The notes: generated by a model not told the origin, from the sequence alone. A stretch of DNA of 64,000 bases from Fluviibacter phosphoraccumulans_A (GCA_036287865.1 CP126743.1:1364001-1428000); one strand, 5' to 3'. Shown: positions 8,075-18,135, counted from the stretch's first letter. Numbers and translations: made by a program.

Positions 8075-8254
8075 TTACTTTAGAGATGCTTCGCGGGCCT
8101 CGCCCTGCTTGGCCTGGTCCAGGCTTTCAAACGGAATGCGCGACGCCACATCAAAATCAGGCTTGGCTTTCCGGCTGAACGCCCAGATCAAAATGGCCAG
8201 GAAAGCGATGAATGACACCACCGTGACCATTACGCGAAGATCGTTCTGATCCAT
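8075..8254 (-). CDS. ccoQ: cbb3 oxidase small subunit CcoQ
   Basis: 59-aa single-pass protein: MDQNDLRVMV, one transmembrane helix (TVVSFIAFLAILIWAF), then a SRKAKPDFDVASRIPF tail typical of CcoQ/FixQ, which stabilises the CcoNOP complex. It starts 2 bases after the ccoO stop and precedes ccoP. Its stop TAA (8075-8077) lies in the same frame as ccoP. Confidence 0.93.
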   Translation of the reverse strand: MDQNDLRVMVTVVSFIAFLAILIWAFSRKAKPDFDVASRIPFESLDQAKQGEAREASLK

Positions 8255-8256
8255 TT

Positions 8257-8910
8257 TTACTGAGCCGCAGCTGGAGCCGAGGATGCAGCCGCCGTAGTAG
8301 GCAGCAGCGTACCTAGACCTTGCAGGTATGCAACCAGCACGTCCATTTCGGTCTTGTCACCGATGGCATCCTTGGCACCGGCGATATCTTCGTCAGTGTA
8401 GGGAACGCCCACACGGCGCAGAGCAACCATCTTGGCATCCACATCAGCGCCTACGGTAGCCGAAGCCTTGATAGTTAACATGTGTGGATAGGCAGGCATG
8501 TTCGACTCAGGTACCACGTCACGTGGATTATTCAGGTGGGTTACGTGCCAAACGTCCGAGTAACGACCGCCAACGCGAGCGAGATCTGGACCGGTACGCT
8601 TCGAACCCCACTGAAACGGGTGATCATAGACAGACTCACCAGCAACCGAGTAGTGGCCATAACGTTCAGTTTCTGCACGGAACGGACGAACCATCTGCGA
8701 GTGACAGTTGTAGCAACCCTCACGTACATAGAGATCGCGACCAACCAGACGAACTGCATCGTAAGGCTTAAGGCCTTCGATAGGTGTCGTGGTCGATTTC
8801 TGCCAGAACAAAGGAATGATTTCGATTGCACCACCCACAAATACTGTGAGCAATGTGAGAACAATCAACAACCCTACTTTGCGCTCAACGAGTTCTTGTG
8901 TAATTTTCAT
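8257..8910 (-). CDS. ccoO: cbb3 oxidase monohaem subunit CcoO
   Basis: 217-aa membrane-anchored cytochrome c. Helix VGLLIVLTLLTVFVGGAIEI, then the single haem site CYNCH within EGCYNCHSQMVRPF, followed by GPDLARVGGRYSD and the Met ligand region NMPAYPHM. It carries electrons from CcoP to the CcoN active site. The Ala-rich C-terminus ends at 8257. Second gene of ccoNOQP; ATG at 8910 lies 24 bases after ccoN. Confidence 0.97.
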   Translation of the reverse strand: MKITQELVERKVGLLIVLTLLTVFVGGAIEIIPLFWQKSTTTPIEGLKPYDAVRLVGRDLYVREGCYNCHSQMVRPFRAETERYGHYSVAGESVYDHPFQWGSKRTGPDLARVGGRYSDVWHVTHLNNPRDVVPESNMPAYPHMLTIKASATVGADVDAKMVALRRVGVPYTDEDIAGAKDAIGDKTEMDVLVAYLQGLGTLLPTTAAASSAPAAAQ

Positions 8911-8934
8911 CGTATTTCTCCGATTCTGTTGAGC

Positions 8935-10374
8935 TTAGTGGTGTGCTGGTGCCGGAACAGCAGCATCGTTCACCATACGGGCACCCTGCATTGTCTTAAC
9001 AATGTTGAACAACATCAGGATCATACCGCCCAGGAACATGACACCACCCAGCACACGAATTGCCCAGAATGGATAGCTGGCCTTAACGCTTTCGATGAAG
9101 CTGTAAGTCAGCGTACCGTCGGCGTTAACTGCACGCCACATCAGACCCTGCATGACGCCCGAGATCCACATCGAAGCGATGTACAGAACCACACCAATCG
9201 TAGCGATCCAGAAGTGTGTCGTCACCAGCTTGGTGCTCCACATTTCCTGTTTGCCAACCAGCTTAGGAATCAGGAAGTAGATCGAACCGATCGATACCAT
9301 GGCCACCCAACCCAGGGCACCCGAATGAACGTGACCAACAGTCCAGTCTGTGTAGTGCGACAGCGCATTAACAGTCTTGATCGCCATCATCGGACCTTCG
9401 AAGGTCGACATACCGTAGAACGACAACGAGGTGATCAGGAACTTCAGGATTGGGTCATCACGCAGTTTGTGCCAGGCACCCGACAGGGTCATGATGCCGT
9501 TGATCATGCCGCCCCACGATGGTGCCAGCAGAATCAGCGAGAAAACCATACCAACTGACTGAGTCCAGTCTGGCAGCGCGGTGTAATGCAGATGGTGAGG
9601 ACCTGCCCACATGTACGTAAAGATCAGCGCCCAGAAGTGGACCACCGACAGACGATACGAGTAAACCGGACGACCCGCCTGCTTAGGCACGAAGTAGTAC
9701 ATCATGCCCAGGAAGCCTGCAGTCAGGAAGAAGCCCACGGCGTTGTGGCCATACCACCACTGAACCATCGCATCCTGTGCGCCGTAATAAGCCGAGTACG
9801 ACTTCATACCAAACAGGCTCACAGGAATTTCGGCGCTATTAACAATGTGCAGCAGTGCAACAGCGATAATGAAGGCGCCGTAGAACCAGTTCGCTACATA
9901 AATATGCGAAACCTTACGCTTAGCGATCGTACCGAAGAACACAACAGCGTAGGCAACCCACACCACAGCGATCAGAGTATCGATTGGCCATTCCAGCTCG
10001 GCATATTCCTTACCAGAAGTCATACCCAGCGGCAGAGTGACTGCAGCCAGCACGATCACCAGGTTCCAACCCCAGAACGTAAAGGCGGCTAGCTTGTCGC
10101 AGAATATGCGCGTGTAACAGGTGCGCTGTACAACGTAGTAAGACGTCGCGAACAGTGCAGAACCACCAAACGCAAAAATAACGGCATTGGTATGCAGTGG
10201 ACGCAGACGACCAAAGGTCAACCAAGGAGCGATATTGAGCTCAGGCCAGACAAGCTGGGCAGCGACAATAACACCCACCAGCATGCCGACGATCCCCCAG
10301 ATCACCGCCATAACGGCAAATTGCCGAACAATCTTGTAGTTGTATACAGATTGCGTATCCGACATTACAGACAT
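8935..10374 (-). CDS. ccoN: cbb3 oxidase catalytic subunit CcoN
   Basis: 479-aa haem-copper oxidase subunit I of the C family, about 12 helices. Visible are the haem/CuB histidines (WYGHNAVGFFL, MWAGPHHLHYTALPDW), the second half with TFEGPMMAIKTVN and the HVHSGALGWV haem-ligand region. It reduces O2 to water at very low oxygen. I chose ATG 10374 (MSVMSDTQ) because an AGAGGTG ribosome site lies 8 bases upstream; the frame extends 20 codons further but without family resemblance. A perfect FNR box lies ~90 bases upstream. Confidence 0.97.
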   Translation of the reverse strand: MSVMSDTQSVYNYKIVRQFAVMAVIWGIVGMLVGVIVAAQLVWPELNIAPWLTFGRLRPLHTNAVIFAFGGSALFATSYYVVQRTCYTRIFCDKLAAFTFWGWNLVIVLAAVTLPLGMTSGKEYAELEWPIDTLIAVVWVAYAVVFFGTIAKRKVSHIYVANWFYGAFIIAVALLHIVNSAEIPVSLFGMKSYSAYYGAQDAMVQWWYGHNAVGFFLTAGFLGMMYYFVPKQAGRPVYSYRLSVVHFWALIFTYMWAGPHHLHYTALPDWTQSVGMVFSLILLAPSWGGMINGIMTLSGAWHKLRDDPILKFLITSLSFYGMSTFEGPMMAIKTVNALSHYTDWTVGHVHSGALGWVAMVSIGSIYFLIPKLVGKQEMWSTKLVTTHFWIATIGVVLYIASMWISGVMQGLMWRAVNADGTLTYSFIESVKASYPFWAIRVLGGVMFLGGMILMLFNIVKTMQGARMVNDAAVPAPAHH

Positions 10375-10463
10375 TGGACGCACCTCTTTGATTGAAAAAC
10401 AGTGTGATTTTGCACGCAAAGCGCGCCTTAACAAAGGCTTAATTCTAACTTAATAACACTTTA

Positions 10464-10477
10464 TTGATCTAGATCAA
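10464..10477 (-). promoter_or_regulatory. FNR/ANR binding site upstream of ccoNOQP
   Basis: TTGATCTAGATCAA is a perfect match to the FNR consensus TTGAT-N4-ATCAA and is itself fully palindromic. Its centre is ~96 bases upstream of the ccoN ATG, a normal place for FNR activation under low oxygen. The fnr gene is in the same window. Confidence 0.9.
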
Positions 10478-10681
10478 ATTCTTAAGAAATTCCGTGACCT
10501 ATAGCTGTAGGGCAAAAAAAGTGCACTGCCTTAACAATGCACCCCAACCCCAACAGAGAAGCAAGGTCTGGACATAATTGCCAAAACAACCCTGCGATCG
10601 GCAGTATCCGATACATTTAATGTCTTTTACAAGACCAGCCGCTTCAAAATCAGAGGATTTATCGACTTATTTAAGACTTCT

Positions 10682-10695
10682 TTGATCCATATCAC
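10682..10695. promoter_or_regulatory. Imperfect FNR-like site
   Basis: TTGATCCATATCAC matches the FNR consensus except for the last base. It lies 26 bases past the ccoS stop and ~310 bases before ccoN. It could be a weak upstream site for ccoN or chance. Confidence 0.35.
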
Positions 10696-10720
10696 ATTTA
10701 GCTGCGACGCAGCATCTAGT

Positions 10721-10927
10721 TTAATCCGGAAATGACATGTCTTTGGGACTTTTGTCCTTGTTTTCTAGCGCTTGTTTAACGTCACGATCCATGATGATGC
10801 GATGCGCTGGCCCTTCGAGATCATCAAATTGACCAGATCGCACAGACCACCAGAACAGGCCGGCAATCACAAACACAAGAACGACAGAAACAGGGGTAAG
10901 GAGGTAAAGAGATTCCATAACGCCCAT
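10721..10927 (-). CDS. ccoS: cbb3 assembly protein CcoS
   Basis: 68-aa protein with one helix (LLTPVSVVLVFVIAGLFWW) followed by the CcoS hallmark SGQFDDLEGPAHRIIMD. CcoS/FixS is needed for cofactor (haem b, CuB) insertion into CcoN. A second in-frame ATG at 10918 (MESLYLL) is equally possible. It follows ccoI by 17 bases, the normal ccoIS pair. Confidence 0.93.
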   Translation of the reverse strand: MGVMESLYLLTPVSVVLVFVIAGLFWWSVRSGQFDDLEGPAHRIIMDRDVKQALENKDKSPKDMSFPD

Positions 10928-10944
10928 TCTGCCCTAAGCACAAC

Positions 10945-13398
10945 TTAATCGCGAATCTTTACTCGCTGTAACCGCAGCGAGTTCAAAACCACCCAGAGCG
11001 AGCTGAACGACATACCGATACCTGCTAACCAGGGCGTGAGGAATCCACACATGGCAACGGGCAGTGCAATCGCGTTATAAACAATCGCCCACCAGAGGTT
11101 CTCCCGAATTATTCTACTTGCCGATCGCGACAATCGAATTGCTGCAGGCAACACAAGCAGCTGCTGACCCAACAGAACACAATCAGCCTGTGTCCGAGCA
11201 AGTTCCGTACCTTCTCCCATCGCAACGGATACCTGCGCATGGGCCAGTACCGGGGCATCATTTACGCCATCCCCCACCATACAAACTACACGCCCAGCCG
11301 CTTGCAATGCCGCAACCCTGGCCAATTTCGTCTGAGGCGATTCTCTACCCGCCGCATCCTCAATACCCAACTGCTTGGCAATCGATTGCGCGACAACCGG
11401 ATCGTCTCCGGACAGCAACGACACCGTACAACCCAGTTTCTTTAACGCATTGATTGCGGCCATTGCATCGGGACGCAGCGCATCGGAAATATAAAACCGG
11501 GCTAACCAGGCACCCTTTTCACCTAAATAGAGCGTTGTTGACGGAGACGATGCCGTATCGACGGATGAAACAGGCAAATCGCCAACCAATTGCACCACAT
11601 AGGCAGCATGACCAATACGCAGCACCCTGCCATCAATCGTGGCTTCGATACCGCTGCCTGTTTCATGGCTTTCGTTATCAATCGCCAACCGAGGCAAATC
11701 ATGTGCAGCGCGAACCAATGCTTGCGCCAGAGGGTGAGATGCGCGCTGCTCCAGACTTGCCGCTAACTGCAGGCAAAGTCTTTCGTCCCCCGCTGATAGC
11801 AGTTCTACCCGCTCTAGCTTCATTACACCCGTTGTGAGTGTCCCGGTTTTATCTAGCACGACGTCTGTTACCTTCGCGAGCGTTTCTACCGCATGTCCAC
11901 GCGTGACCAACAATCCCTCACGGGCCAGTCGGCCCGTGGCGATCGTCAAGGCAACTGGGGTTGCCAGAGACAAGGCACAAGGGCAACTCACCACGAGCAC
12001 AGCCACGGTAACGGGTAATGCGCGTGATGGATCTACAAACCACCAGATACCGGCCGTGATTGCTGCAAGCAACAATAAACCCCTTAAGAACCAGGATGCG
12101 ACACGATCTGCCGTAGTTACGGCCACAGGTTTTTCAAGCGCACCCCGCTCCATGAGCTTAAGAATCGCTGATAAACGTGTGTTATCACCAACCTGCTCGA
12201 CGCGCACGGTCATCGGGCTTTCAATATTCATCGAGCCACCGGTAACCAGAGCACCCACTGATTTCGGCACGGGCAAGCTCTCACCCGTTAAAAGCGACTC
12301 ATCGACACTTGTCTGACCACGCACAACGGAACCATCAGCGGGCACTTGGGTACCCGGTCTTACCAGCACCATATCCCCGACATGCAACGCACTCACAAGA
12401 ATACGTTCAGTTTCTTCACCACCACCGACCAACAAGCGATCGGCAAAAGCCGGAGCCAAGCGCCCCAGCTCTTCGGTTGCGCGTAACGCCTTTTGCCGGG
12501 CAAGCAACTCAAGATATCGACCACCCAATAGGAAAAAAACGAACATATTGATGGAATCGTAGTAAACGTGACCATGATTCACAATCGTTGCCCACACGCT
12601 CGCGAGAAACGCAGCACTAATCCCTAAAGCAACTGGTGTATCCATCCCAACACGGCGGAATTTGAAATCACGCCACGCATTGCGGAAAAATAGGCCACAG
12701 GCATAAAAAATAACCGGTAGCGTGAGTAACAAACTAGACCAACGTAATAAGGCTTCGATATCCGGAGACAGATCGCCATCATTGGCGATATAAGTCGGAT
12801 AGGCGTACATCATCACCTGCATCATGCCTAGGCCAGATACCGCCAAACGCCATAGCATCGCCCGTCGTTCCTTTTGCGCGACGGCCTCCTGACGCGCCGG
12901 ATCAAAAGGATGGGCACGATAACCAATATCGGCAATCGCCTTGAGAATCTGTGACAACGCAATGCGGCGGTCATCCCAGCGGATACGGGCACGACGGGTC
13001 GTGTAATTCACCTCGACGGCCAGCACCCCGGGCAGATGCGCCACATGCTGTTCGTTTAACCAGACACAGGCCGCACAGGTAATCCCTTCGAGGACTAGCG
13101 AAGCCTCCTGCTCGCCCTCACCCAGTGCACGAACAAAGGTTTTCTGAAATTCAGTTTGATCATAGAGTGCCAGCGAATTCAGAATTTCGGGCTTAGCCTC
13201 ACGGGGAGACTCAGGCATAGCATCACGATTCAGGTAATACGCCTCGAGACCGTTAGCCACAATGGCTTCTGCTACCGCGCGACACCCCTCACAACACATT
13301 GCACGTGACTGGCCACTGATTTGAACATCTAACTTAACCCCATCAGGGATTGGCAAACCACAGTGATAACAAGAGGTGTCGATAGAGGTTTCAGCCAT
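10945..13398 (-). CDS. ccoI: Copper-translocating P-type ATPase CcoI (FixI)
   Basis: 817 aa, complete. N-terminal Cys-rich metal-binding part (CYHCGLPI, CCEGCRAV), then a heavy-metal-associated domain with GITCAAC at ~residue 105. Eight membrane helices include the CPC copper site (VVSCPCALSLATP); the ATPase parts are TGES, DKTGT and GDGVNDAP. This CopA2-type pump exports Cu+ for assembly of the CuB centre of cbb3 oxidase. It forms an operon with ccoS downstream. No lesions, in contrast to several neighbours. Confidence 0.96.
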   Translation of the reverse strand: MAETSIDTSCYHCGLPIPDGVKLDVQISGQSRAMCCEGCRAVAEAIVANGLEAYYLNRDAMPESPREAKPEILNSLALYDQTEFQKTFVRALGEGEQEASLVLEGITCAACVWLNEQHVAHLPGVLAVEVNYTTRRARIRWDDRRIALSQILKAIADIGYRAHPFDPARQEAVAQKERRAMLWRLAVSGLGMMQVMMYAYPTYIANDGDLSPDIEALLRWSSLLLTLPVIFYACGLFFRNAWRDFKFRRVGMDTPVALGISAAFLASVWATIVNHGHVYYDSINMFVFFLLGGRYLELLARQKALRATEELGRLAPAFADRLLVGGGEETERILVSALHVGDMVLVRPGTQVPADGSVVRGQTSVDESLLTGESLPVPKSVGALVTGGSMNIESPMTVRVEQVGDNTRLSAILKLMERGALEKPVAVTTADRVASWFLRGLLLLAAITAGIWWFVDPSRALPVTVAVLVVSCPCALSLATPVALTIATGRLAREGLLVTRGHAVETLAKVTDVVLDKTGTLTTGVMKLERVELLSAGDERLCLQLAASLEQRASHPLAQALVRAAHDLPRLAIDNESHETGSGIEATIDGRVLRIGHAAYVVQLVGDLPVSSVDTASSPSTTLYLGEKGAWLARFYISDALRPDAMAAINALKKLGCTVSLLSGDDPVVAQSIAKQLGIEDAAGRESPQTKLARVAALQAAGRVVCMVGDGVNDAPVLAHAQVSVAMGEGTELARTQADCVLLGQQLLVLPAAIRLSRSASRIIRENLWWAIVYNAIALPVAMCGFLTPWLAGIGMSFSSLWVVLNSLRLQRVKIRD

Positions 13399-13415
13399 GC
13401 GGTTATCCAGTATTT

Positions 13416-14357
13416 CTAGCGCAGACCACTGGGCAAGGGAAATTTTACGTCTTCAATTACCCCATCGAGATTTTGCACGTTACCCGCACCCAAAGTCTGT
13501 AAGTGGGCGATCACCTCTTCAACCAATACTTCCGGGGCAGATGCGCCGGCTGTCACACCAATCCGGTCAACACCAACCAGCCAGGCCGGGTCGATGTTTT
13601 CAGCCCGATCAATCAGATAGGCTTTACGCCCCAGCAACTGTGCAACCTCTCTCAAACGATTCGAGTTAGAACTTGTTACCGATCCGACAACCAGCACCAG
13701 ATCACAGTTTTCAGCAAGCGTTCGAACTGCATCCTGACGGTTCTGTGTGGCATAACAGATGTCGTCTTTCTTAGGGCCGACAATCTCTGGGAAACGTTTA
13801 CGGAGCGCTGCCACAATCACCGCTGCATCATCAACGGATAGCGTGGTCTGGGTGACATAGGCAAGCTGGGCTGGGTCACGAACAACCAATGTTGCGACAT
13901 CGTCTGCAGTTTCAACCAGATACATCCCATCCGGGGATTGACCCATGGTGCCTTCTACTTCCGGATGACCCTTGTGTCCGATCATAATGATTTCACGGGC
14001 TTCAGCGCGCATACGCGACACTTCCACATGCACCTTGGTAACAAGCGGACACGTCGCATCAAAAATTCGCAAACCACGGGCTGCCGCTTCATCTCTAACA
14101 GCCTTTGGCACGCCATGCGCACTAAAAATCAATGTTGCCCCGGCAGGCACATCAGCCAGGGATTCAATGAATACCGCGCCACGATCACGCAAACCTTCAA
14201 CAACAAACTTGTTGTGAACCACTTCGTGACGCACATAAATCGGCGCGCCAAACTCTTCAATCGCCCGCTCCACAATAGCAATTGCACGCTCTACCCCGGC
14301 ACAAAACCCGCGAGGGTTTGCCAGAATGATCGGCATGGTTTTCATCGTGCTGCTCAT
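13416..14357 (-). CDS. ispH: 4-hydroxy-3-methylbut-2-enyl diphosphate reductase
   Basis: 313-aa 4Fe-4S enzyme of the last MEP-pathway step, making IPP and DMAPP. Cluster cysteines are in NPRGFCAGVERAI (~residue 20), FDATCPLVTKVH (~105) and ICYATQNRQDAV (~205); the THR/substrate residues ETADD and VGSVTSSNSNRL are in place. It overlaps fkpB by 4 bases, completing the ribF-ileS-lspA-fkpB-ispH operon. Confidence 0.97.
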   Translation of the reverse strand: MSSTMKTMPIILANPRGFCAGVERAIAIVERAIEEFGAPIYVRHEVVHNKFVVEGLRDRGAVFIESLADVPAGATLIFSAHGVPKAVRDEAAARGLRIFDATCPLVTKVHVEVSRMRAEAREIIMIGHKGHPEVEGTMGQSPDGMYLVETADDVATLVVRDPAQLAYVTQTTLSVDDAAVIVAALRKRFPEIVGPKKDDICYATQNRQDAVRTLAENCDLVLVVGSVTSSNSNRLREVAQLLGRKAYLIDRAENIDPAWLVGVDRIGVTAGASAPEVLVEEVIAHLQTLGAGNVQNLDGVIEDVKFPLPSGLR

Positions 14358-14815
14358 AGCAATCCAATAATCTGAACTTCAAAGCGCAAACTCTTACCGG
14401 CTAATGGATGATTGAAATCCATGAGCACGTGCGTGGCATCGACTTCTCTAACAAAGCCGGCAAACTCCGCACCTTCAGGTGATGCAAACTCAATCAGCGT
14501 ATTTTCTTTCAAATCCTGATCCACTGGCAAAGCGGTTCGCGCAATCCGCTGTACTAGCGCTGGATTATGCTGACCAAACCCGGCTTCCGCAGGCACTTCA
14601 AATACTGCGTGCCCCCCAGAAACCAAGCCCACAAGACAGGCTTCAAGATTTTCATTCAACTCGCCATTACCCATTTGTATCGTAGCGGGGCCTAGATCAA
14701 AGGTGCTCACCACATCTTCACCATCTTGCGTTATCAACCGATAATGCAAGGTTAAGAGGCTATCTGCCTGAATCTGGGGTTTGTTTTCTTGCACGCTTAA
14801 CTCCCTAATACTCAA
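14354..14815 (-). CDS. fkpB: FKBP-type peptidyl-prolyl isomerase (SlpA/FkpB)
   Basis: 153-aa FKBP/SlyD-like isomerase: LTLHYRLITQDGEDVVSTFD at residues ~22-41, then the IF-type insert and LMDFNHPLAGKSLRFEVQI, the conserved end of SlpA proteins. It lies between lspA and ispH, the invariant position of this gene in proteobacteria. It lacks the metal-binding tail of SlyD. Confidence 0.93.
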   Translation of the reverse strand: MSIRELSVQENKPQIQADSLLTLHYRLITQDGEDVVSTFDLGPATIQMGNGELNENLEACLVGLVSGGHAVFEVPAEAGFGQHNPALVQRIARTALPVDQDLKENTLIEFASPEGAEFAGFVREVDATHVLMDFNHPLAGKSLRFEVQIIGLL

Positions 14816-15292
14816 TTACTGCTGTTCAGATTTGTTCTGACACAGAACACAAAGAACGGCACCAACGCAAACAGCACTATCGGCGATATTAAATGCCGGC
14901 CAATGCCAACCAGCCGCATGCACATCGATAAAATCGATCACCATACCTAACCACAGGCGATCAATCAGGTTGCCCAGGGCACCACCCATAATGAGCGCCA
15001 ATGCCACACTCAACCAGGTACCGGGTTTTGCGGTACGTAATTGCCAGACAATCCACCCGCTAATAGTTAAGGCAATAACGCTAAAAAACCAGCGCTGCCA
15101 ACCTGTGTGATCCGCCAGAAAACTGAAAGCGGCACCGGGGTTAAACACCAACACCAGATTAAAGAATGGCGTGATACTGACAGACTCACCGGGAACAAAA
15201 TTATTGAATACCCAGAGCTTGGTCAACTGATCGATCAGAATAACCACCAGCGCCAGCAGTGCGCCAAACACCAGTGCGCCACGATTACGCAT
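14816..15292 (-). CDS. lspA: Lipoprotein signal peptidase
   Basis: Four-helix inner-membrane aspartyl protease that cleaves prolipoproteins. The two catalytic Asp motifs are visible: GNLIDRLWLGMVIDFID and FNIADSAVCVG. I take the ATG at 15292 (MRNRGALVF), whose codons overlap the ileS stop by 8 bases; the frame is also open to an ATG at 15322. Operon with ileS and fkpB. Confidence 0.95.
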   Translation of the reverse strand: MRNRGALVFGALLALVVILIDQLTKLWVFNNFVPGESVSITPFFNLVLVFNPGAAFSFLADHTGWQRWFFSVIALTISGWIVWQLRTAKPGTWLSVALALIMGGALGNLIDRLWLGMVIDFIDVHAAGWHWPAFNIADSAVCVGAVLCVLCQNKSEQQ

Positions 15293-18131
15293 AAGTACGC
15301 GTCTCGCCGGCACCATGAACATTACTCATACAACGATCACACCAGCCTGGATGATTCGCATCCTGACCAACACTGTCTCGTTGATGCCAGCAACGCTCAC
15401 ACTTGGCTTGCTCGCTTGCCGTCACCTTAACCTGCAATGCGTCACCCGCTGAAACCGTTGCTTGTGAACAGATCAGCACGAACTTTAAATCGTCGCCGAT
15501 GCTCGCCAGAGCGGCTGCATCATCGGCCGGCGCAACAATGGCAACCTCAGCTTGCAACGAAGATCCAATACCGCCTTCTGTTCGAACGGTTTCCATGGCT
15601 TTAGCCACCTCAGCGCGCACCGCACGAATGCGATCCCATTTGGCACTGAGCAAATCAGCATTCGACACTACCGGAAGCGGCGAAGCATCGGATAGCATGA
15701 TCGACTCGGGCAGCCCTGGTTGTTTCTTGGCAAGCAAACTCCAGATTTCTTCAGTCGTAAACGACAGAATCGGTGCCATCAAACGCAGCATCGTCTGGGT
15801 AATGATCCACAGCGCAGTCTGCGCCGAACGACGCGCACGGGAATTCGGCGCCGTTGTGTACAGGCGATCTTTCAGCACATCCAGGTAAAAGGCGCCCAGA
15901 TCTTCCGAACAGAATGTCTGTAATGACTGAACAATATGATGGAAATCGTAACAGGCATAATCAGCCTCAACCGTTGCTTGCAATGCGCGAACCATTTCAA
16001 TTGCATAGCGATCAATTTCCAGCATGCTCTCAATGGCAACATGATCCGTTGCAGGATTGAAATCGTCGGTGTTAGCCAGCAGGAAACGCATGGTATTGCG
16101 AATACGGCGGTAACCTTCTACAACCCGCTTCAGGATTTCATCCGAAATCGTCAGCTCGCCTGAGTAATCGGTATTGGCTACCCACAGACGCAAAATCTCA
16201 GCACCCATCTTATCGGCGACTTCTTGCGGGTAAATGACGTTACCCACAGACTTTGACATCTTTCTACCCTTGCCATCGACGACGAAGCCATGAGTCAACA
16301 GGCCCTTATAAGGTGCTTTGCCATCAAGCGCACAACCGGTTAACAGCGATGACTGGAACCAGCCACGATGCTGATCAGAGCCTTCTAGATAGAGATCGGC
16401 CGGCCAAGCATGCTCATTTGCATGTGAACCACGCATCACATGCCAGTGCGTTGTACCGGAATCAAACCAGACATCAAGCGTATCAGATAGTTTGCGGTAA
16501 TCCTTGGCTTCATCACCCAACAACTCAACAGGATCTAATTGGAACCAGGCTTCGATACCCTGCTGTTCGACCCGACGGGCTACTTCTTCAATGAGTTTAG
16601 GTGTACGCGGATGAAGTTCGTTCGTTTCCTTATTCAGGAAAAACGGAATTGGTACACCCCAGTTACGCTGACGCGAGACACACCAATCAGGACGATTGCG
16701 AATCATTGCCTCAAGTCGTGCACGACCCCAGGCTGGATAGAAATTCGTGTCGGCAACAGCGACTTCTGTCAGATGACGCAAGGTCGATGCACCTGGTTTC
16801 GGTGGCGTATCCATGCCGACAAACCACTGCGTGGTCGCGCGGAAAATAATGGGGGTTTTATGACGCCAGCAATGCAAATAACTGTGATTCAGCTTGATCT
16901 CTGCCAACAGGCGTTGGTTATTGCGCAGCGTTTCCAGAACCTTCGAGTTAGCTTCCCAGACACTCAGACCAGCTAATGCAGCCTCGGGCAGAGGCAGCGT
17001 CTTTTGCAAGAAACGGCCGTCATCACCCACCGGGTTTTCAACAGGTAATCCGTATTTCTTACCGATATTAAAGTCATCGACACCATGCGCCGGCGCCGTA
17101 TGCACCAAACCGGTACCGGCATCGGTTGTGACGTGTGCGCCACAGATAATGGGCACTTCTTTTGCGTAAAAAGGATGGTTGAGCAGCACATGTTCCAGGG
17201 CCGTACCCTGGCATTTGCCCAATATCTGCCCTTGCAACTCATAGCGCTGCAGCGCAGCCTCAGCAAGATCAGCACCCAGAATCAGATTGCCCTTGGTGGT
17301 ACCTACCAGCGCATATTCAACCGTTGGATGCACACTGACTGCTTCATTGGCAGGCAGTGTCCACGGCGTCGTTGTCCAGATGACTGCGAAGGCAGGTCCT
17401 TCCAGATGCCCCAGACCGAAGGCCTTGGCCACTTGAGCCGTATGACTTCCATGCACTTCAAATGCCACGTCAATGGCTGGAGAATGCTTGTCTTCGTATT
17501 CGACTTCCGCCTCTGCCAAAGCCGAACGACAATCCAGACACCAGTTCACTGGCTTCAAACCCATATAAAGGTAGTCATCCGCCAGCATCTTGCCTAGCGC
17601 CCGGATCTCATTGGCTTCGGCACTGAAATTCATAGTCAGGTAAGGATTATCCCAATCACCCAAAACACCTAAACGGATAAAGTCCTTCTTCTGACGTGCC
17701 ACCTGCTCGGCCGCATAAACACGGCACAACTTACGCACTTCGTCTGCAGGCAAATTACGCCCATGCTGCTTTTCAATCTGGTGTTCAATCGGCAAACCAT
17801 GACAATCCCAGCCCGGCACGTACTGCGCATCAAAACCGGCTAACACCTTCGAACGGACAATGATGTCTTTGAGGATCTTATTCACCGCATGGCCGATATG
17901 AATATCGCCGTTGGCATAGGGGGGGCCATCGTGCAGCACAAAACGTGGCCGGCCTTTGGTATGCGCCTGAATCTTCTGATAGAGCCCGTTCTTCTGCCAC
18001 TCGGCAATCCAGTCCGGTTCGCGCTTGGGCAAATCACCACGCATCGGAAATGCGGTATCCGCCAGATTGAGCGTTGCACGCGCCTCTTTGGCTTGATCGT
18101 TTTGTTGGGCATTTTTTGACTGTTCGGTCAT
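15285..18131 (-). CDS. ileS: Isoleucyl-tRNA synthetase
   Basis: 948 aa, complete class I synthetase. HIGH motif is GDIHIGHAVNK (~residue 65), KMSKS is GRKMSKSVGN (~residue 610), CP1 editing domain between, and a C-terminal zinc finger with CERCWH and CDRCMSNV. I chose ATG 18131 (MTEQSKNAQQ), 4 bases after ribF, over the longer frame from 18221, which would overlap ribF. Essential and lesion-free over 2.8 kb. Confidence 0.97.
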   Translation of the reverse strand: MTEQSKNAQQNDQAKEARATLNLADTAFPMRGDLPKREPDWIAEWQKNGLYQKIQAHTKGRPRFVLHDGPPYANGDIHIGHAVNKILKDIIVRSKVLAGFDAQYVPGWDCHGLPIEHQIEKQHGRNLPADEVRKLCRVYAAEQVARQKKDFIRLGVLGDWDNPYLTMNFSAEANEIRALGKMLADDYLYMGLKPVNWCLDCRSALAEAEVEYEDKHSPAIDVAFEVHGSHTAQVAKAFGLGHLEGPAFAVIWTTTPWTLPANEAVSVHPTVEYALVGTTKGNLILGADLAEAALQRYELQGQILGKCQGTALEHVLLNHPFYAKEVPIICGAHVTTDAGTGLVHTAPAHGVDDFNIGKKYGLPVENPVGDDGRFLQKTLPLPEAALAGLSVWEANSKVLETLRNNQRLLAEIKLNHSYLHCWRHKTPIIFRATTQWFVGMDTPPKPGASTLRHLTEVAVADTNFYPAWGRARLEAMIRNRPDWCVSRQRNWGVPIPFFLNKETNELHPRTPKLIEEVARRVEQQGIEAWFQLDPVELLGDEAKDYRKLSDTLDVWFDSGTTHWHVMRGSHANEHAWPADLYLEGSDQHRGWFQSSLLTGCALDGKAPYKGLLTHGFVVDGKGRKMSKSVGNVIYPQEVADKMGAEILRLWVANTDYSGELTISDEILKRVVEGYRRIRNTMRFLLANTDDFNPATDHVAIESMLEIDRYAIEMVRALQATVEADYACYDFHHIVQSLQTFCSEDLGAFYLDVLKDRLYTTAPNSRARRSAQTALWIITQTMLRLMAPILSFTTEEIWSLLAKKQPGLPESIMLSDASPLPVVSNADLLSAKWDRIRAVRAEVAKAMETVRTEGGIGSSLQAEVAIVAPADDAAALASIGDDLKFVLICSQATVSAGDALQVKVTASEQAKCERCWHQRDSVGQDANHPGWCDRCMSNVHGAGETRTYA

Positions 18132-18135
18132 GGGT

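Larger units (their letters stand above)
10375..10720. other. Intergenic region between ccoS and ccoN
   Basis: About 345 bases without a convincing gene. It contains the FNR box at 10464-10477 and an imperfect one at 10682-10695. The middle (~10500-10660) shows no ORF, repeat or RNA-like structure I can support; it may be leader or promoter DNA. Confidence 0.6.

Noticed and set aside
8482..9558. A 358-codon plus-strand open frame opposite ccoO/ccoN
   Set aside because: Antisense shadow of ccoN and ccoO; His/Asn/Thr-rich, no domain, no ribosome site.
10478..10660. Small RNA or gene in the ccoS-ccoN gap
   Set aside because: No convincing ORF, hairpin with T-tract or repeat in this stretch.
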